Positions 8,202 through 17,529 of a DNA stretch of 33,050 bases are shown piece by piece. The notes beneath the pieces were generated by a model, which was not told where the DNA came from, ran no database searches, and was given only the letters and a program-made list of their open reading frames with translations. The stretch comes from Desulfobacterales bacterium. GTDB taxonomy: Bacteria; Desulfobacterota; Desulfobacteria; Desulfobacterales; JARGFK01. Position numbers and translations under genes: made by a program. The stretch lies in the NCBI GenBank assembly GCA_029211065.1, contig JARGFK010000048.1, positions 1 through 33,050 on the forward strand, written 5' to 3'. The stretch's first letter is position 1, and each line of letters starts with the position of its first letter.

Positions 8202-11194
8202 ATCAACTCTCCAAAGGGTGCTTTCCAGGCAGCTTTCAGTTTGTCCACCGCAAGGGCGGTCAGGAGCTTGCCTGAAATCCCCTTGATCACCACATCAGGG
8301 GTTTTTGTAACCTTTCCGACACAGGCGCAGTCAAAACCCTTAAACAATTTTTCAAAACGCTCCCGGCCGGCCGGATCGATGCTGACGATAAAACGACCGG
8401 CCGATTCCGAAAACAGAATGCCGACATTACCATCGATCCCCTCCCGGGGCACCGACACAAGGTCGATAGCCAGCCCCAAATTTCCGGCCATGGCCACCAG
8501 CGCCATATGAACCCCCAGCCCTCCCCGATAGATGCCGTGGGCGGATGCCACCAGCTCTTGGGTTATGGCCCGGGCCAGGGCCCGGTAAAGACGACTGCAT
8601 TCTTCCGACCGGACCCGGGGCACGTGTAAGCCCGTGTAGCCGAAATGTTCATAATATTCCGATGCGCCCAACTCGTTGCGGGTCGTCCCCAGGATGTAAA
8701 CCAGGTCGCCCGGAACCTTGCAATCCATGGTCACGCACTTTGAGGCATCTTCAAGCACGCCGATGGTTGAAAACTGCAGTGTTTCCAGCGCGGACACCTT
8801 ATGGGTCTCTCCGTACGACCCCATCAGGTGGCCGTCCACATACATGCTGTCCTTGCCGGAAAGAAGCGGAATTCCATAGGCCAGACACATGTCCCGCAGC
8901 GCCCGGCAGGAACGCACCAGCTGGGCGGCCTTGAATTGGCCGTCCGGGTTGTTGCGGGGATGAAACTGGATATTGGGCCAGCAGAAATTGTCCACCCCGC
9001 CGATATGTTCCGGATCGGCGCCCACCGCGATGAGTCGGCGCACAGCCTCATCGATGCTGCAGGCCGTCATGTGAAAGGCGTCGATCTTGGAATAAGCCGG
9101 CAGAAGGGCCTGGGAAAAGGCAAGGCCTTTGATGGATGCCAACACCGGCCGGATCACGGCTGCGTCGCTGTTGACATCGCGGTCTGCGCCCACCAGGGGT
9201 TTGATGACGCTGGTGCCCTGGACTTCATGGTCGTATTGCCGGCAAATCCATTCCTTTGAGCAGATGTTGGGCCTTCCGAGCAGGTCCAGCAGCAGTTTTT
9301 CATAGTCCCGGGGTTCATTTAAAACCGGTTCAAACAGGCCCCGGCTCTCCGGCGGCTGCCATTCGGCCTTAAATTCCCACTGGGGAAAACCGGACGTAAG
9401 CAGGTCCAGATCGATATAAGCGCAGGTGTTGCCGTTATAACGGATATGCAGCTTACCCGAATCGGTATACCGGCCGATGACGGTGCTTTCCACCGCATGT
9501 TTGCGGGAAAGCGCCATAAAACGGTCGCAGTTTTCCGGGTCGATGGCCACGGTCATGCGCTCCTGGGATTCGGATATCCAGATTTCCCACTGGTCGAGCC
9601 CCTCATATTTCAAGGGGACTTTCTCGAGATCGATTTCGCAGCCGTTGGAGAAGCGGGCTGACTCGCCGATGGAGGAGGAGAGCCCGCCGCCGCCGTTGTC
9701 GGTAATAAAACGGATCAGCCCTTCATCCCGGACTTCCAGCAGAAAATCATGCATCTTCTTCTGGGTATAGGGGTCGCCGATCTGAACATGGCCGGCGGGG
9801 GTATGTTCTGAAAACACCTCCGAGGAGGCGGTGACGCCGTGAATACCGTCTTTGCCGACCCGTCCGCCGCACATGATGGCCAGGTCCCCCGGGACAATCG
9901 TTTTCTGATCGGCCGGTTCGCCTTTAATGGCGGCCGGCATGATGCCAACGGCCGTGACATAAACCAGGCATTTGCCCATATACCCTTCATGAAACAGCAC
10001 CTGGCCGAAGGTCGTGGGGATGCCGCTCTTGTTGCCGCCGTCCCGGACGCCCTCGATGACCCCGTCCAGCAGCCGGCGGGGATGCAGGTGCGGTTTCAGG
10101 CTGCCGGCATAATCCCTGGGCCCGACGCAAAAGCCGTAACTCCCCATCACCAGCTTCGATCCCTTGCCGGTTCCCATGGGATCCCGGTAGATACCGACAA
10201 TCCCGGTAATGGCGCCGCCGTAGGCCTCCATATTGGAGGGGGAATTATGGGTTTCGCCGGTGATGACGTAATAATGGTCTTCATCAAACCGCCCGGCGCC
10301 GGCGTTGTCCCACAATACCGACACCACCCAGGGTTTTTTCGCCATCAACGCCAGGGTCGGCGCTTCGATGCAGGTCTTAAAGAGGTTGTCCACCCGCTCT
10401 GTCGATCCGCCGGGATTCTCGCGATAATGGAACAGGCCCCGGAAGGTGTTGTGATTGCAATGATCGCTGCGCGCCTGGGAAATATATTCAAGTTCCACGT
10501 CGGTGGGGTCTGACAGGCCCACCCGTGCCCGGGCGGCTTGGACCTCGCCATCCAGAAAATACGCCCGGATGGTGGGGATATCGTTGGGATTCAGCGCCAA
10601 GTTGCGCTCGTCGCTGATTTGCATGAGGGTTTTATCGCTGTCGATGGGAATCGCCGTCACCATGGGGGTGTGGTTGAGGATGACCATGGGAAGGATAAAC
10701 CCGATCCCTTCGGACGGGTCCCACTCCCCCTGGCTGAATATTTTCCACTGCTGAATCGTGTCGTTGGCAAGTAATTGCGCAGCGATCCGGTTCACCGACT
10801 CGGCGGCAATCCCCTGACCGCACAGGCAGTAGCGCCGGGAGGTGTAGATGGCGCTGTCCGGACCCAATTTAGCGCCCAGCAGGTCTTCCACCGCCTCAAC
10901 CGCCGTGCTGCCGGGGTTGTCGCGAACCCCGGGTCGGTATCCGACCCAGATGGTCCAATCAAAGTCACAGGGAAGCGGATCCAGGGATGAAACCTGGGTA
11001 ACCGGATTCGTAAAGATTTCCGTCCGGATCCGTTCGATCTGGTCCGGCGTCAGGTCCGCATCGATGGTCACCACGTGGATGGCGCGGACGCTCGCAAGGT
11101 TGATTCCGAAATAGTTCTTGGCCTTCTGGCGAACCCCTTCGCCCTCGGCATCGAACAGTTCGGGTTTTATCATGATTTCAATTCGATACGGCAT
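8198..11194 (-). CDS. purL: Phosphoribosylformylglycinamidine synthase with PurS-like N-terminus (PurSL type)
   Basis: This is the synthetase subunit of FGAM synthase (FGAR + ATP + NH3 to FGAM). The 998-residue product is longer than small PurL (about 740) and shorter than the E. coli PurL-PurQ fusion (about 1,295). Residues 1-155 look like two successive PurS-type alpha/beta segments (first strand YRIEIMIKPELFDAEGE). The PurM-like synthetase core follows, with SDHCNH (243-248) carrying the usual catalytic His, and GETHNSPSNMEAYGGAI from 313. A second AIR-synthase-like half runs to the C-terminus (including LLSGKDSMYVDG). No separate purS is present here and the glutaminase is the adjacent purQ. 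It begins 12 bases after rseP ends, so it may be transcribed with the envelope gene block. Confidence 0.93.
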   Translation of the reverse strand: MPYRIEIMIKPELFDAEGEGVRQKAKNYFGINLASVRAIHVVTIDADLTPDQIERIRTEIFTNPVTQVSSLDPLPCDFDWTIWVGYRPGVRDNPGSTAVEAVEDLLGAKLGPDSAIYTSRRYCLCGQGIAAESVNRIAAQLLANDTIQQWKIFSQGEWDPSEGIGFILPMVILNHTPMVTAIPIDSDKTLMQISDERNLALNPNDIPTIRAYFLDGEVQAARARVGLSDPTDVELEYISQARSDHCNHNTFRGLFHYRENPGGSTERVDNLFKTCIEAPTLALMAKKPWVVSVLWDNAGAGRFDEDHYYVITGETHNSPSNMEAYGGAITGIVGIYRDPMGTGKGSKLVMGSYGFCVGPRDYAGSLKPHLHPRRLLDGVIEGVRDGGNKSGIPTTFGQVLFHEGYMGKCLVYVTAVGIMPAAIKGEPADQKTIVPGDLAIMCGGRVGKDGIHGVTASSEVFSEHTPAGHVQIGDPYTQKKMHDFLLEVRDEGLIRFITDNGGGGLSSSIGESARFSNGCEIDLEKVPLKYEGLDQWEIWISESQERMTVAIDPENCDRFMALSRKHAVESTVIGRYTDSGKLHIRYNGNTCAYIDLDLLTSGFPQWEFKAEWQPPESRGLFEPVLNEPRDYEKLLLDLLGRPNICSKEWICRQYDHEVQGTSVIKPLVGADRDVNSDAAVIRPVLASIKGLAFSQALLPAYSKIDAFHMTACSIDEAVRRLIAVGADPEHIGGVDNFCWPNIQFHPRNNPDGQFKAAQLVRSCRALRDMCLAYGIPLLSGKDSMYVDGHLMGSYGETHKVSALETLQFSTIGVLEDASKCVTMDCKVPGDLVYILGTTRNELGASEYYEHFGYTGLHVPRVRSEECSRLYRALARAITQELVASAHGIYRGGLGVHMALVAMAGNLGLAIDLVSVPREGIDGNVGILFSESAGRFIVSIDPAGRERFEKLFKGFDCACVGKVTKTPDVVIKGISGKLLTALAVDKLKAAWKAPFGELI

Positions 11195-11206
11195 AAAAAT
11201 ATCGTT

Positions 11207-12274
11207 TCAGCTAAAAAAGATCCGGGTAATATCATTATAAAAAACAAACACCATCAGCAGGATCAAGACGAAAATCCCCACCTGCTGCGCAATCTCGCGC
11301 ATCCGCGTATTGACGGGGCGGCCGATGGCAGCCTCTATGAAAAAGAAAAGCAGATGACCGCCGTCCAATACCGGTATCGGCAGAAAATTCAGGACAGCCA
11401 GATTGATGCTCAAGAGTGCGATAAAAAACACCAGGTTGGCGGCGCCCTGTTTGGCCTGCTGCCCCGCCATTTCCGCGATCATGAGGGGCCCCCCCAGCGT
11501 TTTGGTGGAAATCGAGCCGACAATCAGTTTGAAGATGCTCACAATGGTCAGCTTGGTGATATGGTAGGTCTGAACGGCGCTCTCTACAAATGCCTCCACC
11601 GGATTCAACTGTTTGTAATAGCCGTCGCCGGAAGCCCCGATGCCGATCACATAGCGCTGGACATCTTCTCCAAAGATGTTTTGGGTTGTTTTGAGCTGGG
11701 GCTGAACCTTAAAGACAAGCTCCGAATCCCCCCTGCGGACCGACAGGGTCAGTGTTTTGCCGTTGCTGGCGGAAATCAGGCTCGACATTTCCTCCCAGTT
11801 CGTTACAGCGACATTGTCGATGGCCACGATAAGGTCGTCGGCCTTAAGCCCGGCCTGCTCGGCCGGGGTGTTTTTCTGAACCTTGCCCACAGCCGGTTTG
11901 AGGATGTAAATACCCGAAATCAGGAAAATCACGAAAAAAATGATGGCGGCCAGCAGGAGGTTAAAGGCCGGACCGGCCGCTACAATCAGTATGCGCTTAA
12001 ATACATGCTTGTGCGTGAAGGATATGGGAATGTCTTTGGGATCGATCTCGCTGTCGGGCTCCTCGCCCACCATTTTGACGTAACCGCCCAGAGGAATGGC
12101 TGAAATCCGGTACTCGGTAATGCCGATTTTTTTACCCAGAATACGCGGCCCGAATCCCAGCGAAAATTTTTCAACCCCCACGCCGAACAGGCGCGCAATT
12201 AGAAAATGCCCCAGTTCGTGAATCGATATCAGCACCCCCAGGACAATGATAAAAGCAAAAATATTCGTACTCAT
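11207..12274 (-). CDS. rseP: Site-2 protease RseP (zinc metalloprotease)
   Basis: This is an intramembrane zinc protease that in E. coli cuts anti-sigma factor RseA and clears signal peptides. The 355-residue product has the H19-E20-L21-G22-H23 motif in the first membrane helix and a second helix about residues 95-118. It has one PDZ domain (about 125-200) and the C-terminal NFLPIPVLDGGHL motif that supplies the third metal ligand. E. coli RseP has two PDZ domains and about 450 residues; this one-PDZ form resembles those of many other bacteria. The start is supported by AAGAAGGT upstream. It is separated from dxr by a heptamer-repeat spacer of 170 bases. Confidence 0.95.
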   Translation of the reverse strand: MSTNIFAFIIVLGVLISIHELGHFLIARLFGVGVEKFSLGFGPRILGKKIGITEYRISAIPLGGYVKMVGEEPDSEIDPKDIPISFTHKHVFKRILIVAAGPAFNLLLAAIIFFVIFLISGIYILKPAVGKVQKNTPAEQAGLKADDLIVAIDNVAVTNWEEMSSLISASNGKTLTLSVRRGDSELVFKVQPQLKTTQNIFGEDVQRYVIGIGASGDGYYKQLNPVEAFVESAVQTYHITKLTIVSIFKLIVGSISTKTLGGPLMIAEMAGQQAKQGAANLVFFIALLSINLAVLNFLPIPVLDGGHLLFFFIEAAIGRPVNTRMREIAQQVGIFVLILLMVFVFYNDITRIFFS

Positions 12275-12295
12275 GAAACCTTCTTGTTAGGTGAA

Positions 12296-12391
12296 TAGGC
12301 TGAAGGCGTTTAGGCTGAAGACTGAAGGATTTTTTTCCATCAGCCTTCAGCCTGTTTCCCTTCAGCCTTCGGTCTATTCGTCTTCAGCCTG
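12296..12391. repeat. GGCTGAA heptamer array with inverted arms between dxr and rseP
   Basis: The left arm (12296-12328) reads in 7-base units AGGCTGA, AGGCGTT, TAGGCTG, AAGACTG. The right arm (12338-12391) carries the complementary units (TTCAGCCT type). A run of seven T separates them. The arms can fold into an imperfect hairpin in the dxr-rseP transcript and might act as a terminator or stability element. Confidence 0.75.
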
Positions 12392-12444
12392 TTTTCCCGT
12401 CAGAATACCAGACAACGCATTTAATCGCAATATAAAGAAGCCCA

Positions 12445-13608
12445 TTATTTTTTTAAACGCCGAATGATGGCCTGCGCCTGGCGGCGGGCCCATTCGTCCG
12501 CCGCGATGATGTCGTCAAGAGCGGGGTCCGTCACCACCGAATGCTGGGCCATGGCTTCCTCAATAACCGTCACAATCTGAATGAATGAAATTTTACGGTT
12601 TAAAAACGCATAAACCGCTGCTTCATTGGCCGCGTTCAAGACGGCCGGCAGGGTCCCGCCTTGGCGGCCGGCGGAAAACGCCAGGCCCAGGCACGGAAAT
12701 TTTTTTAAATCCAAACGTTTGAACTTCAACATGCCGATGCCGGCAAAATCGGGGATGGGCTGCTCCAGGGGCAAGCGTTCCGGATGGGAGAGCGCGTAGG
12801 CAATGGCGCCCCTCATATCCGGAATCCCCATCTGGGCGATAACCGAACCATCCTTAAATGAAACCATCGAATGGATCAGGCTCTGGGGGTGTACCACGAC
12901 CTCGATCATGCCGGTGGGTACCCCAAACAGGTGCTGGGCTTCGATGACCTCCAAGCCTTTGTTCATCAGCGTGGCCGAATCGATGCTGATCTTTTGGCCC
13001 ATTTGCCAGGTGGGGTGCTTCAACGCTTCGGCCGGGGTAATGGCTGCGAATTCACGCTTGGCTTTATTGAAAAACGGGCCGCCCGAAGCGGTCAGGTGAA
13101 TTTTGGCCAGGTCCTGACGGCGCTGGCCCGAAAGGCATTGAAACACAGCGCTGTGTTCGCTGTCCACCGGCAGGATCTGAACCTTGTTGGCGGCTGCTTT
13201 TTTCATGACGATATCGCCGGCTATGACCAGGGTTTCCTTGTTGGCCAGTGCGATGTTTTTACCGGCATCAATGGCCGCCAGGGCCGGCATCAATCCGGCC
13301 GCCCCCACCATGGCCGCCACCACCGTATCCACCGGCGCATGGTCGGCTGCCGCCCGGTAGCCCTCGGCCCCATGGAGGATCTCGACCCCTGCGCCGGCGG
13401 GAATGCGCCGCCTGAGTTCACGGGCCCGTTTTTCATCAAAAACGACAGCGATGTCCGGCTTGAATCTGGCAATCTGCTCCGACAGCAGGGCAACTTGCGT
13501 CTTGGCCGCAAGTGCCCTGACCCTGAACCTGTCGGGAAACATGTCGACAATCCGCAGGGTGTTGCGGCCGATGGAGCCGGTGGAGCCCAAGATGCAAAGT
13601 TCTTTCAT
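12445..13608 (-). CDS. dxr: 1-deoxy-D-xylulose 5-phosphate reductoisomerase
   Basis: Dxr converts DXP to MEP with NADPH, the committed step of the non-mevalonate isoprenoid pathway, in the cytosol. The 387-residue length is typical. The N-terminal ILGSTGSIGRNTL is the Rossmann NADPH site. VDSEHSAVFQCL and HPTWQMGQKISIDSATLMNK hold the conserved metal and substrate residues. MVSFKDGSVIAQMGIPDMR follows, and the C-terminal helical domain is complete. Its start lies 6 bases after the cdsA stop and has no clear ribosome site, so coupling to cdsA translation is likely. It feeds uppS, encoded two genes upstream. Confidence 0.96.
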   Translation of the reverse strand: MKELCILGSTGSIGRNTLRIVDMFPDRFRVRALAAKTQVALLSEQIARFKPDIAVVFDEKRARELRRRIPAGAGVEILHGAEGYRAAADHAPVDTVVAAMVGAAGLMPALAAIDAGKNIALANKETLVIAGDIVMKKAAANKVQILPVDSEHSAVFQCLSGQRRQDLAKIHLTASGGPFFNKAKREFAAITPAEALKHPTWQMGQKISIDSATLMNKGLEVIEAQHLFGVPTGMIEVVVHPQSLIHSMVSFKDGSVIAQMGIPDMRGAIAYALSHPERLPLEQPIPDFAGIGMLKFKRLDLKKFPCLGLAFSAGRQGGTLPAVLNAANEAAVYAFLNRKISFIQIVTVIEEAMAQHSVVTDPALDDIIAADEWARRQAQAIIRRLKK

Positions 13609-13614
13609 ACTAAC

Positions 13615-14439
13615 TCACGAAAACAGATACGCTTTAAAAACATAAGCGATGGGTGCGGCAAAGAGCAGCGCATCGATACGATCCAAAATACCGCCGTGCC
13701 CCGGCAGGATGACGCCGGAATCCTTCACCTTGCCGGCACGCTTTAATTCGGATTCGAAAAGGTCGCCGGCCTGGGCCATCAGGCCCATCGAGACGAAACA
13801 CAACAGGCTGGGAAGCCAGGGAAGTTGCGGTAATAAATAAAATTTAAACAGCGCCCCGATCAGCAGGTTGCCCCCGAGGCCGCCGATGGCGCCTTCGATG
13901 GTTTTGCCGGGACTGATGGCCGGACACAGCTTGTGACGCCCCCAATAAGTTCCGACATAATAAGCAGCCACATCCCCGGCAAAGACGACCCCCAGGAGCA
14001 GGAAGATCCAGGGGATCCCGGCCGCTCCGTTCCGGATCAGCACCAGGCTGGAAAGGAGCACCGGCACATAAACGCTGCCGAAAAACTGTCTGATGATATG
14101 GTGGCTGACAGCGGTATCGGACGAAAAGCGTTTGAGCGAACCCAGTGCCGCCCCCAAAAAATTAAAGACGGCGAATCCCAGCATCATCCCGTAAGACCCC
14201 TTGAACGCCCCCCAGATGATGCCGCAGCCGGCCGCATAACCCAGAACCGGCAACCATAGATTGTCCCTGCCGCTGGTGGGTACCCCGGCAATGCGGTAAT
14301 ATTCCCACAGCGCCACAAGCGCCACCAAACCGATCAGCAGGGCAAAGAGAAGGCTGCCCCCTTTGACGATGAGCAGGATCAGCAGCGGCAGTGCAATGAT
14401 GCTGGTGAGCCAGCGTTTGAGGTGTGCGGTCTGTACCAA
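13615..14439 (-). CDS. cdsA: Phosphatidate cytidylyltransferase
   Basis: CdsA makes CDP-diacylglycerol from phosphatidic acid and CTP at the inner membrane. The 274-residue product is strongly hydrophobic with about seven or eight membrane helices. It carries the family signature near the C-terminus: the SELKRAGKVKDSG segment followed by LPGHGGILDRIDALL. The start used is TTG at 14439. No ATG or GTG fits upstream of the first helix, and only a weak GAG precedes it. The 437-base spacer to uppS is full of repeats, which is unusual within this normally compact gene block. Confidence 0.93.
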   Translation of the reverse strand: MVQTAHLKRWLTSIIALPLLILLIVKGGSLLFALLIGLVALVALWEYYRIAGVPTSGRDNLWLPVLGYAAGCGIIWGAFKGSYGMMLGFAVFNFLGAALGSLKRFSSDTAVSHHIIRQFFGSVYVPVLLSSLVLIRNGAAGIPWIFLLLGVVFAGDVAAYYVGTYWGRHKLCPAISPGKTIEGAIGGLGGNLLIGALFKFYLLPQLPWLPSLLCFVSMGLMAQAGDLFESELKRAGKVKDSGVILPGHGGILDRIDALLFAAPIAYVFKAYLFS

Positions 14440-14516
14440 AATATTGTCTCGATAGCGTTAATAATCATTAGGGGACACGCTTTGGTTATCCCCATAGGAA
14501 TATAACATTTGCCTAT

Positions 14517-14619
14517 GGAAATTCCAATTATCAAATTCCAAATCTCAAACGGTTCGGCTGGCTCACCGCCCTGAGCCGGGTCGAAGGGCAAATTCTAATA
14601 ACCAAAATTTAAAAATCCA
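14517..14619. repeat. AT-rich heptamer array interrupted by a GC-rich hairpin element
   Basis: On the + strand, units such as CAATTAT, CAAATTC and CAAATCT (14517-14549) continue after a gap as AATTCTA, ATAACCA, AAATTTA (14591-14619). The break is exactly filled by the hairpin element at 14551-14590. Inverted units of the same kind appear at 14791-14838. Confidence 0.55.
14551..14590. repeat. Short GC-rich palindromic element (TTCG...CGAA)
   Basis: A 40-base palindrome has an outer TTCG/CGAA pair and an inner stem GGCTCA (14560-14565) / TGAGCC (14572-14577). It splits an AT-rich heptamer array. Minus-strand translation gives the PFDPAQGGEPAEP-like string that I associate with dispersed intergenic repeats in many genomes; this is from memory, not checked. 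Confidence 0.6.
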
Positions 14620-14647
14620 GACAATGTTTCGTTCTGGAAAGTTTTGA

Positions 14648-14791
14648 ACATTGACACATTCGTAAAAAAGTCCCAAATCCCGTCATGCCTGCGTAGGCAG
14701 GCATCCATAGCCATCTGAAATCACAGGATTCCCGCCTTCGCGGGAATGACGATAAAGGCGCATTTTCGACTTTTTACGAGACCATCAACAT
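14648..14791. mobile_element. MITE-like palindromic element with terminal inverted repeats
   Basis: The ends are inverted repeats: TTCGTAAAAAAGTC on the left (to 14672) and GACTTTTTACGAG on the right (14768-14780), extending outward imperfectly through ACATTGA/TCAACAT. Inside are two hairpins: ATGCCTGCGTAGGCAGGCAT and ATTCCCGCCTTCGCGGGAAT. There is no coding capacity over about 144 bases. A half copy sits at 6851-6917. Both features fit a non-autonomous element or REP-like unit; the mobilising enzyme is not in this window. Confidence 0.75.
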
Positions 14792-14838
14792 TGGAATTTG
14801 AGATTTGTTTGTGATTTGATACTTGGAATTTGTAATTT
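14791..14838. repeat. GGAATTTG-type heptamer array (inverted arm)
   Basis: Units GGAATTT, GAGATTT, GTTTGTG, ATTTGAT recur with period about 7 and are the reverse complement type of the array at 14517-14549. The palindromic element is enclosed between the two arms. The remaining bases up to the uppS stop (14839-14876) show nothing I recognise. Confidence 0.5.
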
Positions 14839-14876
14839 AAACATCAAACACCAAGGCAATGCCGGCTATCTCTAAT

Positions 14877-15629
14877 TCAGGATGCACCGACCTTACCGAA
14901 TCGGCGTTCTCTTTTCTGGAAATCTTTGAGGATCTCGATAAATTCTGCTCTGCCGAAGTCGGGCCACAGCGTATCGGTAACAAATATTTCGGTATAGGCG
15001 ATCTGCCACAAAAGAAAATTACTGATCCGCGACTCCCCGCTGGTTCGAATCAGCAAGTCCGGATCCGCCATTCCCCGGGTGTACAGGTGCGCTGAAACAT
15101 CCGCATCTGTAATCATGGCCGGGTCCAGCTCGGCCGCCTTGGCTTTTGCGGCGATATCCTGCACCATTCTAACGATTTCAGCACGCCCGCCGTAACTCAG
15201 GGCCAGATTCAGCAGCATGCCGTCATTGTTGCGGGTATGTGCCATCACGGAGGCCAGGGTCTGCCGAACGTCCTGGGGCAGCCGTTCAACCTGGCCGATG
15301 GCATTCAGACGAATGTTATTCTGGAGCATTTCCGGTTCTTCGGATTCGAGGAACCTTCTCAGGAGGGTCATCAGGGCGGCGACTTCGGTTTTGGGCCGCT
15401 CCCAGTTTTCGGTTGAAAAAGCATACAGCGTTAAAATGGAAATTCCGATTTCCCGGCAGGTCCGGACAATCGTCCGTACCGTTTCAGCGCCCTTTTCATG
15501 TCCCTTAATGCGGTTGAGCAGGTTTTTTTTGGCCCAGCGACCATTGCCGTCCATAATGATGGCGACATGGGCGGGGAGTTTTCCCGCCGGCAGGTCTTCG
15601 TAACCGGAAAAAGACGGGCTAGAATTCAA
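14877..15629 (-). CDS. uppS: Isoprenyl transferase (undecaprenyl diphosphate synthase)
   Basis: UppS extends FPP with IPP units to the C55 lipid carrier used for peptidoglycan and O-antigen. The [16 protein letters not shown] motif carries the catalytic Asp; STENWERP and the C-terminal [15 protein letters not shown] and RRFG segments are also present. I prefer the TTG at 15629 (250 residues). It puts the Asp at residue 27, close to Asp26 of E. coli, and reduces the overlap with frr to 11 bases. An ATG at 15683 (268 residues) would add a basic tail and overlap frr by 65 bases; neither start has a good ribosome site. Confidence 0.93.
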   Translation of the reverse strand: MNSSPSFSGYEDLPAGKLPAHVAIIMDGNGRWAKKNLLNRIKGHEKGAETVRTIVRTCREIGISILTLYAFSTENWERPKTEVAALMTLLRRFLESEEPEMLQNNIRLNAIGQVERLPQDVRQTLASVMAHTRNNDGMLLNLALSYGGRAEIVRMVQDIAAKAKAAELDPAMITDADVSAHLYTRGMADPDLLIRTSGESRISNFLLWQIAYTEIFVTDTLWPDFGRAEFIEILKDFQKRERRFGKVGAS

Positions 15630-16176
15630 GGATCTCTTTCTCTTTTTCTTGATAGACATCATCGATCCGTCTGATGTACTCATCGGTTATCTTTTGCACC
15701 TGCTCTTGAGCCTTAAAAGCGTCATCCTCCGAAATATCACCGTCTTTTTTCAGGCCTTTAAAAAGTTCGTTTGAATCCCGCCGGATGTTGCGAACAGCCA
15801 CTTTATATTCTTCGCTCATTTTATTGGCGACCTTGACAAGCTCTTTGCGCCGTTCTTCGGTCAACGGCGGGATGGCGATGCGGATAATCTTTCCGTCGCT
15901 GGACGGTGTCAGCCCCAGGTCGGACTTTAAAATCGCCTTTTCAATTTCTTTGATAACCGAAATATCCCAGGGTTGGATCGTGATCAAACGGCTTTCAGGA
16001 ACAGCCAGGGACGCCATCTGATTCAGCGGCGTCAGCGTACCGTAATAATCAACCCGGATGCTGTCCAGCAGGGCCAGCGAAGCCCGGCCGGTTCGAATTC
16101 TCTTAAACTCACTTTTAAGGGCGCTGACCGACTTGCCCATCCGTTCTCTGGTATCTTCATATATCGATTCGATCAT
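15619..16176 (-). CDS. frr: Ribosome recycling factor
   Basis: RRF splits post-termination ribosomes together with EF-G. The 185-residue length is exactly typical. The two-domain pattern is visible: a helical segment ([21 protein letters not shown]), the small beta domain with [20 protein letters not shown] and ITIQPWD, and the long C-terminal helices with [11 protein letters not shown]. It lies 31 bases after pyrH and overlaps the start of uppS, in the usual rpsB-tsf-pyrH-frr order. Confidence 0.97.
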   Translation of the reverse strand: MIESIYEDTRERMGKSVSALKSEFKRIRTGRASLALLDSIRVDYYGTLTPLNQMASLAVPESRLITIQPWDISVIKEIEKAILKSDLGLTPSSDGKIIRIAIPPLTEERRKELVKVANKMSEEYKVAVRNIRRDSNELFKGLKKDGDISEDDAFKAQEQVQKITDEYIRRIDDVYQEKEKEILEF

Positions 16177-16207
16177 GGCTATTCACCTCAAGTCAAGATT
16201 CAGATTT

Positions 16208-16924
16208 TTAGCTGACGATGCGGGTGCCGACATCTTCGCCGCACACAAATTTTCTGATGTTTCCTTTGGTACGGAGGTTGAAAACAACCAAAGGGAGCTG
16301 ATTGTCCATGGCCAGAGAGATCGCCGTCATATCCATCACCTGCAGCCGTTTCTCCAGCACATCGCGGTAGGTGATCTTTTTAAAAAAAGCGGCATTCTTG
16401 TTTTTGACGGGATCTGAATCGTAGACCCCGTCAACCTTGGTTGCTTTCAATAAAATTTCGGCATGAATTTCTTTTGCCCGCAGCACGGCGGCAGTGTCCG
16501 TCGTAAAGTAAGGGTTGCCGGTTCCTGCAGCAAAAAGGACCACCCGGCCTTTTTCCAGGTGGCGCATCGCCCGTCTGAGAATATACGGTTCGGCCACTTC
16601 GTGCATTGAAATGGCCGTCTGCACGCGGGTGACGATGCCTCTTTCCTCCAGCGCGTCCTGCAGCGCCAGGCTGTTGATCACCGTCGCCAGCATGCCCATT
16701 TTATCGGCCGAAACCCGGTCCATGTTGTAGGAACTGGCGGCAATACCGCGAAAGATATTGCCGCCGCCGACGACAATGGCGATTTCAACACCGAGGTCGA
16801 ATATGGACCGGACTTCTTCGGCCACGTACTTCAACACCTCCGGGCTGATCCCAAAACCCTGATCGCCCATCAGCGCTTCGCCGCTGAGCTTTAACAATAT
16901 TCTCTTAAATTGAGGATGTGCCAC
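16208..16924 (-). CDS. pyrH: UMP kinase
   Basis: PyrH phosphorylates UMP to UDP with ATP (bacterial hexameric amino-acid-kinase fold). The 238-residue product has [14 protein letters not shown] at the N-terminus, [11 protein letters not shown] for nucleotide binding, [16 protein letters not shown], and [13 protein letters not shown]. The C-terminal [18 protein letters not shown] is also characteristic. It starts 3 bases after tsf ends, so translation is likely coupled. Confidence 0.97.
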   Translation of the reverse strand: MAHPQFKRILLKLSGEALMGDQGFGISPEVLKYVAEEVRSIFDLGVEIAIVVGGGNIFRGIAASSYNMDRVSADKMGMLATVINSLALQDALEERGIVTRVQTAISMHEVAEPYILRRAMRHLEKGRVVLFAAGTGNPYFTTDTAAVLRAKEIHAEILLKATKVDGVYDSDPVKNKNAAFFKKITYRDVLEKRLQVMDMTAISLAMDNQLPLVVFNLRTKGNIRKFVCGEDVGTRIVS

Positions 16925-16927
16925 GAT

Positions 16928-17527
16928 TTAAGACTCCCCCACCTGGAATCGTACGAACCGTTTGATGGTAATGTTTTCACCGATTTTAGCAATCGATTCG
17001 TTTAAAAGATCGGTAACAGTAATATCGGGATTACGGACATAGGCCTGATTGAGCAGGCAGCTTTCCTTGAAAAATTTAGACAGTTTTCCATCCACGATCT
17101 TGTCGATCATTTTTTCGGGTTTCCCCATTTGGAGCGCCTGGTCGCGATAGATTTCCTTTTCCTTGTTGATGATTTCTACCGGGACGTCTTCAGGGGAAAC
17201 ACCCACCGGATTGCTCGCTGCAATATGCATGGCGATGTTTTTGGCCAATTCCTTGAAATCATCCGTCTTGGCCACAAAGTCGGTTTCACAGTTCACCTCA
17301 ACCAGAACGCCGAGTTTTCCGCCCATATGTATATAGGGTTGGATGGTTCCTTCCATCATCGCCCGGCCCGCCCTTTTTTGGGCGGTCGCCAATCCCTTTT
17401 TCCTTAAAAAATCAACAGCATTATCGATATCACCGTCGCAGGACGCAAGCGCTTCCTTGCAATCCATAATGCCGGCGCAGGTTTTTTCACGGAGCTGTTT
17501 AACCATCGTTGCACTGATGTCTGCCAT
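16928..17527 (-). CDS. tsf: Elongation factor Ts
   Basis: EF-Ts exchanges GDP for GTP on EF-Tu. The product is 199 residues, the short one-core form (E. coli has 283). The N-terminal UBA-like domain reads VKQLREKTCAGIMDCKEAL, followed by the conserved VEVNCETDFVAKTDDFKEL that contacts EF-Tu, and a C-terminal dimerisation part ending FVRFQVGES. It is 2 bases downstream of rpsB. Confidence 0.97.
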   Translation of the reverse strand: MADISATMVKQLREKTCAGIMDCKEALASCDGDIDNAVDFLRKKGLATAQKRAGRAMMEGTIQPYIHMGGKLGVLVEVNCETDFVAKTDDFKELAKNIAMHIAASNPVGVSPEDVPVEIINKEKEIYRDQALQMGKPEKMIDKIVDGKLSKFFKESCLLNQAYVRNPDITVTDLLNESIAKIGENITIKRFVRFQVGES

Positions 17528-17529
17528 AT

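Noticed and set aside
7350-8510. A 386-codon plus-strand frame opposite purQ and purL
   Set aside because: It is antisense to well-supported genes, has no family-like motifs, and its composition follows the opposite-strand codons.
9839-10513. A 224-codon plus-strand frame inside purL, with other long frames at 11075-12103 and 12871-13746
   Set aside because: All lie opposite conserved genes (purL, rseP, dxr) and read as shadows produced by GC-rich codon positions.
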